A stretch of DNA of 64,000 nt from Paenibacillaceae bacterium (GTDB taxonomy: Bacteria; Bacillota; Clostridia; Lachnospirales; Lachnospiraceae): positions 88,870-152,869 of the forward strand of contig SVDU01000012.1 in NCBI GenBank assembly GCA_015057705.1, in the 5' to 3' direction. Every line of letters begins with the position of its first letter. Position 1 is the stretch's first letter. This document shows positions 44,079-50,694 of the stretch, piece after piece. The position numbers and the translations under genes were made by a program. The notes beneath the pieces were generated by a model. It saw only the letters and a program-made list of their open reading frames with translations. It was not told the DNA's origin and did not search any database.

Positions 44079-44136
44079 CAAAAGTGCTATTATGTGAATG
44101 AATTAAAAATTATTCATTCACATAATAGCACTTTTG
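44079..44136. repeat. Perfect 25-bp inverted repeat with 8-base spacer
   Basis: The arms 44079-44103 and 44112-44136 are perfectly complementary (CAAAAGTGCTATTATGTGAA and five more bases per arm). The minus-strand -10 box (44122-44127) lies inside the right arm and the predicted transcription start falls in the spacer. This suggests a large operator rather than a terminator, because no T tract follows. The stop codon of the response-regulator stub also falls in the right arm. Confidence 0.85.
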
Positions 44137-44243
44137 TATTTACACGTCAAGTCCAAAGTAGTGATGCCTGCATACTGTATAAGTAGCGTTTCAGCACAGG
44201 CAAGCTCCTGTGGCTCATCGTCACAAATTGCAATCTGCAGCAT
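44118..44243 (-). pseudogene. N-terminal stub of a LytTR-type response regulator
   Basis: A perfect AGGAGGT site and ATG 44243 start MLQIAICDDEPQEL, the hallmark beginning of AgrA/LytTR response-regulator receiver domains (two acidic residues for Mg binding). Only about 30 native codons follow before the reading runs into the promoter and palindrome of the next gene and stops at 44118. The phosphoacceptor Asp and the DNA-binding domain are absent, so it cannot work. Too short to be called by size-based gene finders. Confidence 0.7.
44122..44150 (-). promoter_or_regulatory. Promoter of the flavoprotein stub
   Basis: On the minus strand, TTGACG (44145-44150), a 17-bp spacer and TATTAT (44122-44127). 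It overlaps the inverted repeat and resembles the promoter at 41501-41529. Confidence 0.7.
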
Positions 44244-44263
44244 AAACTGCACCTCCTGGGTTT

Positions 44264-45388
44264 TCATCTATGAGACTGTTTGTTTTCGTATAATAATGTA
44301 TCAATCTTTTTTTGAAATTCTTCTAATTTTAAATGTGAATGGTAGTCATATATTGCATACCCCATACTAAAGCCGATTTTATAGGGCAGATTGCTGACGG
44401 CATTATATCTTTTCGCACTTTCATTCACTCTGCATATAATCTCTTCCAGATCAGCTCTGTCAGATGTCTCCAAAACAATACAAAACTCATCCCCGCCATA
44501 GCGGGCAATAAAATCATTGGACCTGAGACATTTTTTAAGAATTGTTGAAATATTCTGCAATGCCCTGTCACCTTCATCATGACCATAGTTATCGTTAATA
44601 TTTTTAAAGTTATCCAAATCTATCATAATAGCCGAAAAAGTCTTTTCTCCGGTACTTGCACTGATTTTATTCATCAAATGGAGATCAAGCATCTTGCGGT
44701 TGTTAACCCCGGTAAGATAATCTATATAAATATCCCGATTTTGAATATTTATAAAAATTACCAACAGTGATAATACAACACTATTGATCATCAGTGATAC
44801 CCCATAAAAGAATACTTGTAAAATGATGCACATAAGAGGAGGTACACAAAAAAACACAAGTGAAAAAAAATGTTTTTTCTTGATTTTCCTGGGATTAGCG
44901 ATAATTATAATTAATGCAATTAGAATCAAGATAACGGTAAAGGACCCCGCAAGAAGAAAAAGGGGACCTCTATGGTAAATATTATTCGAATCAATATAAT
45001 AATAACAGCCACTAAATTGCGATAATACTACCAAAGCTGCATTAACAGCATTATAAACAAATAGAGGAAATACTAGCTGTCTTGTTTTTTTCTCATCCTG
45101 AAATAAATTGATATGGACATATAGTAACCAAAGGGAGGGTAGTATTGGATTCAGGAAGAATATCAGGAAATTTCCCAAATAATTTATTACCGCATACATT
45201 GTATCTGACTTACCATCAAATCTGCTGAATATATCTACAACCAGCATAAAAATGGTGATTCTCAGCATCATCGTATAAAGCTTATACTGCAAAGATTCTT
45301 TTTCTTTCTCTGTGGAAGAATGATAGCAGATTACAACCAGCAATGCTACTGAATAAATATTTAATATTATAACGTTCACTAACCCCAT
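44264..45388 (-). CDS. Membrane-bound diguanylate cyclase (GGDEF)
   Basis: A 374-residue protein with about seven membrane spans in the first 210 residues and a canonical GGDEF domain (IARYGGDEFCIVLE, with MIDLDNFKNINDNYGHDEGD for metal and GTP). Should synthesise cyclic-di-GMP. It differs from the cyclase at 14241 in its sensory region. AGAGGT site; its start lies ten bases after the stop of the DUF1801 gene, so they form an operon. Confidence 0.92.
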   Translation of the reverse strand: MGLVNVIILNIYSVALLVVICYHSSTEKEKESLQYKLYTMMLRITIFMLVVDIFSRFDGKSDTMYAVINYLGNFLIFFLNPILPSLWLLYVHINLFQDEKKTRQLVFPLFVYNAVNAALVVLSQFSGCYYYIDSNNIYHRGPLFLLAGSFTVILILIALIIIIANPRKIKKKHFFSLVFFCVPPLMCIILQVFFYGVSLMINSVVLSLLVIFINIQNRDIYIDYLTGVNNRKMLDLHLMNKISASTGEKTFSAIMIDLDNFKNINDNYGHDEGDRALQNISTILKKCLRSNDFIARYGGDEFCIVLETSDRADLEEIICRVNESAKRYNAVSNLPYKIGFSMGYAIYDYHSHLKLEEFQKKIDTLLYENKQSHR

Positions 45389-45398
45389 GCTCTACCTC

Positions 45399-45794
45399 TT
45401 ATTTTAGCAACCATTTAGCGATTTCTGCGATCAAAGTCAGCGGAAGTTGCTTTTCATAAGGCAGCTGTATTGCGCCTTTACTTGTTTTGTATTCTGTCAG
45501 CCGATTTGCGAAATGCACCATTGCAGCCTCACCGGGATACACCCCTATATGTTTTTTAAATGCGGCAAAATGAATGATGTTATGTCCGCTCCAGTAAGTC
45601 GGCATCTTCCACGAAATGCGTTCCTCTGCGCCCGGCAATGCAGTCCGGAGCGTATTTCGAACCTGATGTAAAAGCGGCTGAATCTCCTTATCCTGAGCTT
45701 CAATATAGGCATCGATTGTATTCGGTGCCTCACTGCAAAAATGATTTTGATCCTGATTTTTAAATTCCCGTCCACATTTTGGGCATTGCCACAT
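45399..45794 (-). CDS. DUF1801 (YdhG-like) protein with N-terminal zinc ribbon
   Basis: A 131-residue protein. The first 20 residues hold CPKCGREF...HFC, a treble-clef-like zinc site. The rest is the DUF1801 fold (PLLHQVRNTLRTALPGAEERISWKMPTYW, in parts), related to YdhG and the bacterial frataxin-like Fra proteins. The role is unknown; iron handling has been proposed for relatives. An AAGGTG site before the ATG. Confidence 0.85.
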   Translation of the reverse strand: MWQCPKCGREFKNQDQNHFCSEAPNTIDAYIEAQDKEIQPLLHQVRNTLRTALPGAEERISWKMPTYWSGHNIIHFAAFKKHIGVYPGEAAMVHFANRLTEYKTSKGAIQLPYEKQLPLTLIAEIAKWLLK

Positions 45795-45832
45795 ATCAGA
45801 TACACCTTGTCCTTTCCAAATTCACCCGAATC

Positions 45833-46726
45833 TTATCCTTCCATACCAAGTATCACAATACCAATAGCTGCTATGGCAATGACAAGATACTGTTTCCATG
45901 ATAGCTTTTCTTTCAATACAATTCTTGCCCAGACAAGGGAAAAAATGCAATAAGACGAAATCAATGGTGCTGCAACAATTGCGTTATCTCCCAATGCATA
46001 AATATAAGCAAATTGTCCTGCAGTCTCAAATACACCTGCAAGTACCTTTGGTTTTTCTGCGGAAAGTCTGATTTTCTGTTTTTTAACAATCACCACATAA
46101 ATAAAGGCAAAAACAGCCATCAGCAAAAATGTAAATTCGTATGCTATATTGGCTGATCCCTCTCCAATATACCGGTCAAGAACCAACGCATCTGCAAACG
46201 TACCAAGTCCGTCAATGATACAGTAAAAGATCGGAAAGAAAACAGCAATAAAGCTGTGGGTATATTTCCGATCCGGTACTATGCCGGCCTGTATACGCTC
46301 TGCATCCTCCTGTTTCTTCTCAAAAACAGAAAGAAAGAAAATACCGACACAGACTAATGCAACTGCAAAAAACTGTAACCCGCTCATTTTCTCTTTCAAA
46401 ATAAAGAAACACAAAAGAGCCGCGACCGCGCCTGATGAATTACAAATCGGTGTGGATACAGAAAGGACTACATACCTCAGACCCACATAACCAAGTATCA
46501 TTGCGAGAATATATAGAAATGACACAGGCAAATAGGTAAGAATATCTGATATTTGAAACTCTGCACCTCTGCAAAGTTCAATCACAGCATGTATTCCCAT
46601 GACCGTACCAACTGCCATAATCATTTTCCAATGGCTGTATTTATCATCTGGCCTGGAACCTATCTTTGAAAAAAGATCAGAACCACTCCAGAATAATATT
46701 GCTATCAGTGAAAGTATAAACCACAT
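45833..46726 (-). CDS. EamA/DMT-family membrane transporter
   Basis: A 297-residue protein with ten membrane spans in two repeated halves, each ending near a conserved Pro/Gly-rich EamA motif (SVSTPICNSSGAVAALLCFFILKEKMSG and APLISSYCIFSLVWARIVLKEKLS, in parts). Drug/metabolite-type exporter of unknown substrate. CAGGAG site. It precedes the DUF1801/cyclase pair in the same direction. Confidence 0.9.
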   Translation of the reverse strand: MWFILSLIAILFWSGSDLFSKIGSRPDDKYSHWKMIMAVGTVMGIHAVIELCRGAEFQISDILTYLPVSFLYILAMILGYVGLRYVVLSVSTPICNSSGAVAALLCFFILKEKMSGLQFFAVALVCVGIFFLSVFEKKQEDAERIQAGIVPDRKYTHSFIAVFFPIFYCIIDGLGTFADALVLDRYIGEGSANIAYEFTFLLMAVFAFIYVVIVKKQKIRLSAEKPKVLAGVFETAGQFAYIYALGDNAIVAAPLISSYCIFSLVWARIVLKEKLSWKQYLVIAIAAIGIVILGMEG

Positions 46727-46753
46727 TTTATTTCTCCTGTCTTTACCACTTAT

Positions 46754-47293
46754 TTACTTAATCATTAATCCCATAACTACAGAATCATAATAAACTCCAT
46801 CAATAAACGTTTCATTTTTCAAGATACCTTCTGTTTCAAAACCAAATTTTTCATATAATGCAATTGCTCTCGGATTATCTTTTCTTACGGTCAGGCTTAT
46901 TTTAACAGTTTCCCCGTTGTTTTTACACCATTCAATTAAATAATCCAACATAATAGTTCCAAGACCTGCATTACAATATTCTTCACTTATAACAATCCCC
47001 AGCACTCCAACGTGCTTGATTTTTATCCGTTTATTATTGGATGATATGGTTCCAATCCCTGCTATTTTAGAATTTATCATTGCAAGTATCATCATATTAT
47101 TTCCTGATACATTGATTTCTTTAATAATCGCTGACTGCTGATCTTCTGATACCTGGTATTCTCCATCACTGAATCCCAGATATGTTGTTTCTTTTCCAAC
47201 CTGCTTATAAAACTCTATTATTTCTTTCGCGTCTGCCTCTTGGGGAAGTTTTAGCATTACCTCGATTCCATTCTTTGTCTTATCAATTGTCAT
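46754..47293 (-). CDS. GNAT-family N-acetyltransferase
   Basis: A 179-residue acetyltransferase: acetyl-CoA loop region GVLGIVISEEYCNAGLGTIM (Q/RxxGxG/A variant) and the C-terminal VRKDNPRAIALYEKFGFETEG typical of RimI/RimL-like enzymes with NPRAIxLYxKxGF. Substrate could be a protein N-terminus, an amino acid or an antibiotic. GAAAGGA site. Single gene between the transporter and the dioxygenase. Confidence 0.9.
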   Translation of the reverse strand: MTIDKTKNGIEVMLKLPQEADAKEIIEFYKQVGKETTYLGFSDGEYQVSEDQQSAIIKEINVSGNNMMILAMINSKIAGIGTISSNNKRIKIKHVGVLGIVISEEYCNAGLGTIMLDYLIEWCKNNGETVKISLTVRKDNPRAIALYEKFGFETEGILKNETFIDGVYYDSVVMGLMIK

Positions 47294-47490
47294 TTTCTTT
47301 TCCTTTCATTATCCAGAATGAGATATCTGATATTATACCAGATGCTTTAAGAAGTGGATATGATTTCTTTCGGTATTCTGCGAAAATAAAACTCAGGGTG
47401 CCTGGCCCACGTTCCGCCTGACACACTGAGTATTTTAACTGTTTATTTGTTGACGCTGGGGTTCCGTTGTGGCGTAGATTATGTGACAAA

Positions 47491-48261
47491 TCATTCAAAT
47501 AAATAGCTTGTCATGGATAAGGAACCAAGCATGCAGCTGTTGTTATATACGGTTATCTTATCTTCTTCATCCGATGCTCCCAGCAAATATAAAATTGGAT
47601 TAAAGTGGTCCGGCGCAGGCACCGACAATTTAGCCGCCTCACCCTGGCTCATATAGTGAATGATATTTTGGTGATTTTTGTTTTCGATATTTTCTTTTAC
47701 ATAATCATCAAATTTATATGCCCATTCAAAACCATCGTCTTCCATCCCCCAGTCAAGCATTCGCAGGTTATGGACTATATTCCCGGTACCAAACAACAGA
47801 ACCCCCTGATTTCTTAAGGCTTTTAACTCTTTGCCTATCTGATAATGAATCTGCGGCGGTGCAAAGGCATCGATACTGACCTGGAAAACAGGAATATCCC
47901 TTTCCGGGTGCATATGAGTCAGAACTGACCACGTGCCATGATCAATGCCCCAGGTATTATCATATACACTGGGTTTGCTGATTAATTTTTTTACAGTACC
48001 TGCAAGTTCCGGATTGCCCGGAGCATTATATACAACCTTATATAAGTCTTCGGGAAATCCGTACATATCATATACTGTCATTGGATTTTCCTCATTCATA
48101 ATCTTTGTACCCTGGGTGTACCAATGTGCAGAGATTGATACGATTGATTCAGGTCTGGGGATTTTCTTTCCCATCTCCTTCCAGCCCCTTGTGTATCGGT
48201 TATCTTCGATTGCATTCATTGGGGAACCATGGCCTGCAAATATCATGGGCATTTTAGACAT
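47491..48261 (-). CDS. LigB/DODA-type extradiol dioxygenase (YgiD-like)
   Basis: A 256-residue non-haem iron or zinc enzyme: FAGHGSPMNAIEDNRYT gives the first metal His, SISAHWYTQGT the second, and LFGTGNIVHNLRMLDW the third. This matches the YgiD/4,5-DOPA dioxygenase family. It probably opens catechol-like rings; an aromatic substrate from plant material is plausible. GGAGG site before the ATG. Downstream of the amidohydrolase remnant. Confidence 0.9.
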   Translation of the reverse strand: MSKMPMIFAGHGSPMNAIEDNRYTRGWKEMGKKIPRPESIVSISAHWYTQGTKIMNEENPMTVYDMYGFPEDLYKVVYNAPGNPELAGTVKKLISKPSVYDNTWGIDHGTWSVLTHMHPERDIPVFQVSIDAFAPPQIHYQIGKELKALRNQGVLLFGTGNIVHNLRMLDWGMEDDGFEWAYKFDDYVKENIENKNHQNIIHYMSQGEAAKLSVPAPDHFNPILYLLGASDEEDKITVYNNSCMLGSLSMTSYLFE

Positions 48262-48313
48262 ATCATTTACCTCCTTTATATTTATTGGCTACCATTTGCT
48301 TTACGGCTCTATT

Positions 48314-48720
48314 TTAATTAATACCCAGTAATTTTTCTATATTCTTACTGCATATAAGTTCAATTTCATCATGATTCATTCCTACTTCACGCATTTGACT
48401 GATTGCCAGTTTTATATTATCTGTGCCGTATGGAGCATCACTGCCAAGCAAAATTCTTTCTGCACCGAAGTTCTTCCACGCTTTTTCTAACATTTTAGTC
48501 GAATGGAGTAATGGGGAGGAAATATCATAATATACGTTATTTCCAATTGATCTGTCAAACTCTTCTATTCCAATTAGATGTGCGAGTATAAACGTTACTC
48601 CCTGATACTTTTTTGTAAGAGAAATAAACTTTTTAACCTGACTCCCATATCAAACGCAGTCCTCATAATCTTCTTATGTTTTAATATATCGAGTCGATCC
48701 CAGATAGTCAAGCATTATTC
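48314..48720 (-). pseudogene. Degenerate TIM-barrel amidohydrolase (amidohydrolase_2 type)
   Basis: No intact frame fills this 475-base gap between genes, but the minus strand encodes a clear amidohydrolase C-terminal half: KKFISLTKKYQGVTFILAHL, then YYDISSPLL, and FGAERILLGSDAPYG with the metal-binding Asp, ending at 48314 with EKLLGIN. Upstream, DRLDILKHKKIMRTAFDMG lies in a different frame, and the preceding bases fit a third. The N-terminal HxH motif is missing. At least two frameshifts plus an N-terminal loss have destroyed it. Confidence 0.78.
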
Positions 48721-48736
48721 TATCGGTATTTTCCAA

Positions 48737-49945
48737 TCAGACTTGGTATCCCCGGTATTCTTTTGGCGACATACCTGTCACCTTCTTAAACTGTGCATAA
48801 AATGTGGAAAGATTCTCAAAACCACTCTGCAGGGAAATTTGCAGTATACTATTTTGTGTATGGGAAAGCAGTTCTTTTGCACTGTCAATGCGTAGCTGGT
48901 TTAAATATTCCGTGGGTGTTTTCTTATATTCCTCTTTAAAAAGCTGTATCATACGATTTTTACTCAAACCGAGCCCCATGAGTTCTTCATTCAAACGGTT
49001 GCGATCCGCGAAATACAGGTCACAGACTGCCTTGATCTTATCCGCTGATTCCTTAAGCGGCTGAAATTCCAGCAGATCCGGCCGGCAGCGTTTGCATGGA
49101 CGCAGACCGCTATCCTCTGCCTGTCTGGCTGTGTCAAAAAAGACAACGTTTTCCCGTTTCGGACTTTTCGACTTGCAGGAGGGGCGGCAGAAAATCCCGG
49201 TTGTCTTCACACCATAAAAAAATCTTCCGTCATAATCGGGATTGCAGGAACAAGAAGCCTGCCATTTTTCTTCATCAGTTATTTTCATATCGGACACGTT
49301 ATTTCCTCCTGCATCTGCAATTGCCTGCATTGGTGTTGAGGATATCGCCCATAAATAAATGGAAGCAACGGATCCATAGGGCGAATATCTGTTTTTATAT
49401 GATTCAAATTGTTTCTTTGTCAGATTGGGAGTGCCATAGAGCTTTTCCATTCCACGGCGGATCGCAATATCACCCCAGCTGACTATGTCGGGGCGTTCCA
49501 TATTAATAAGAAGCATTTCTGCAGTCCACTGTCCTATACCCCTGAAAGAGGTCAGGCGGCGGATAATCTCTATGTCAGGCAGTTTCTCCAAACTGTCCAG
49601 AGATAAATCACCTAAAACGATGGCTTTCGCCAGATCACTGATACAGATAGCTTTTTTCATGGTCATTCCACATTGCTTCACATCATCAGAAGTGAATTCC
49701 GAAAGATTTTCCGGGGTTATTTCACCAATTTTTTCCTGCAAACGTTTCCATACTGTTTTTGCAGAGTTGGTTGAGATCAGTTGGCCGATAATAGCATATA
49801 CCAGCGCTGAAAACGGGTCGGGTGTCACCTCTCGCTCTACCCGCCCAAGCCGGGCCATCACATCACCCAATACAGGATCTGCCAGGGAGAGATACTCAAT
49901 TTCTTTCGTACCGTAATCAAAAAACTTATATTTGACATCAGACAT
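48737..49945 (-). CDS. AlkA-Ada fusion: DNA-3-methyladenine glycosylase plus methyl-phosphotriester sensor
   Basis: A 402-residue bifunctional alkylation-repair protein. The N-terminal half is an HhH-GPD glycosylase (FRGIGQWTAEMLLINMERPD with catalytic Asp in DIVSWGD). It is followed by the Ada N-terminal zinc domain with its four Cys (CRPSCKSK, RPCKRC; the methyl-accepting Cys is in GIFCRPSC) and an AraC-type helix-turn-helix to the C-terminus. Typical Ada-AlkA fusions have the opposite order (Ada first). The ATG at 49945 overlaps the Ogt stop by eight bases, so translation is coupled. Predicted to sense methyl-phosphotriesters and activate its own operon. Confidence 0.88.
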   Translation of the reverse strand: MSDVKYKFFDYGTKEIEYLSLADPVLGDVMARLGRVEREVTPDPFSALVYAIIGQLISTNSAKTVWKRLQEKIGEITPENLSEFTSDDVKQCGMTMKKAICISDLAKAIVLGDLSLDSLEKLPDIEIIRRLTSFRGIGQWTAEMLLINMERPDIVSWGDIAIRRGMEKLYGTPNLTKKQFESYKNRYSPYGSVASIYLWAISSTPMQAIADAGGNNVSDMKITDEEKWQASCSCNPDYDGRFFYGVKTTGIFCRPSCKSKSPKRENVVFFDTARQAEDSGLRPCKRCRPDLLEFQPLKESADKIKAVCDLYFADRNRLNEELMGLGLSKNRMIQLFKEEYKKTPTEYLNQLRIDSAKELLSHTQNSILQISLQSGFENLSTFYAQFKKVTGMSPKEYRGYQV

Positions 49946-50402
49946 AATTTTTTTCCAGCTCCAACAGTCTTTTCTTTCTTTCCAAACCACCTGCATACCC
50001 CACTAATTTGCCATCTGTACCGAGGATACGGTGACAGGGCGTCAAAATAAGAATGGGGTTTTTGCTGTTGGCCATACCCACGGTGCGAGAGGCCTCCGGT
50101 CTGCCGATTACTTCTGCAACTTGTTTATAGCTGCGTGTTTCTCCATATGGGATCCTATGCAAGGTGCTCCAGACTGTCTTCTGGAATTCTGTTCCTTGGG
50201 GGGCAATCTTTAAATCAAAGGTTTTACGGATACCTGACAGATATTCTAAAAGCTGTTTTTCAGCTTCTTTTAACAAGGGTGTTATCCGGTTAACGGCGTT
50301 TAGCTGTGTATCCTCAGCAAAGAAAAGTTCCGTGATGAAACCATCTTGTTCAGATATAATAACCGGACCAAGGAATGTCTGTACAATAGCTGTATTTTTC
50401 AT
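49938..50402 (-). CDS. ogt: Methylated-DNA-protein-cysteine methyltransferase (Ogt)
   Basis: A 154-residue repair protein with the active-site PCHRILG (Cys acceptor) and the helix-turn-helix segment TRSYKQVAEVIGRPEASRTV with the Arg finger, plus NSKNPILILTP. It removes methyl groups from O6-methylguanine by transfer to its own Cys. AAGGAGGT site. First gene of a two-gene adaptive-response operon with the AlkA-Ada fusion. Confidence 0.95.
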   Translation of the reverse strand: MKNTAIVQTFLGPVIISEQDGFITELFFAEDTQLNAVNRITPLLKEAEKQLLEYLSGIRKTFDLKIAPQGTEFQKTVWSTLHRIPYGETRSYKQVAEVIGRPEASRTVGMANSKNPILILTPCHRILGTDGKLVGYAGGLERKKRLLELEKNYV

Positions 50403-50540
50403 AAGTTTAACCTCCTTTGTTCTTATGGTTTCAGTTTACTATATTTTTTTCATTCTATCATCCGATTTTGCACCATGTAATTTTCAGAATCTCATATGAA
50501 AAAGCAGGTATGAAAAAAACACTGCTTTCTCTTACCTGTT

Positions 50541-50693
50541 TCATTCTATTTTAGCATAATTCAATTCTGCAAACTGTCCGTATTGTTTCACTTCTACTTC
50601 TGCATCTCCAGTCTGATAAAGCCAGTCCAGATTGTAGTTTTTATCTGCCAGATAGCCATCCAAAGTGATACAGCCATAAAAAAATACGCTCAT
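50541..50693 (-). pseudogene. DHFR/RibD-C-like reductase with its middle deleted in frame
   Basis: ATG 50693 has a perfect GGAGGAG site within the last codons of the ABC transporter gene. It encodes MSVFFYGCITLDGYLADKN, then LDWLYQTG, the exact N-terminus of RibD-C-domain (dihydrofolate-reductase-like) proteins of about 175 residues. After DA the frame continues EVEVKQYGQFAELNY and ends with AKIE; (V/R)xQYGQFxEL is that family's C-terminal strand. Only 50 residues are left. The N- and C-ends are fused in frame, so a short product may be made, but the NADPH and substrate sites are gone. Confidence 0.75.
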
Positions 50694-50694
50694 T

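Noticed and set aside
44079..44136. Inverted repeat considered as a terminator
   Set aside because: It is A/T-rich, lacks a T tract on either side and covers a promoter -10 element.
47283..47498. Minus-strand 71-codon ORF between the GNAT and dioxygenase genes
   Set aside because: It has no ribosome site, overlaps both neighbouring genes and shows no protein-like pattern.
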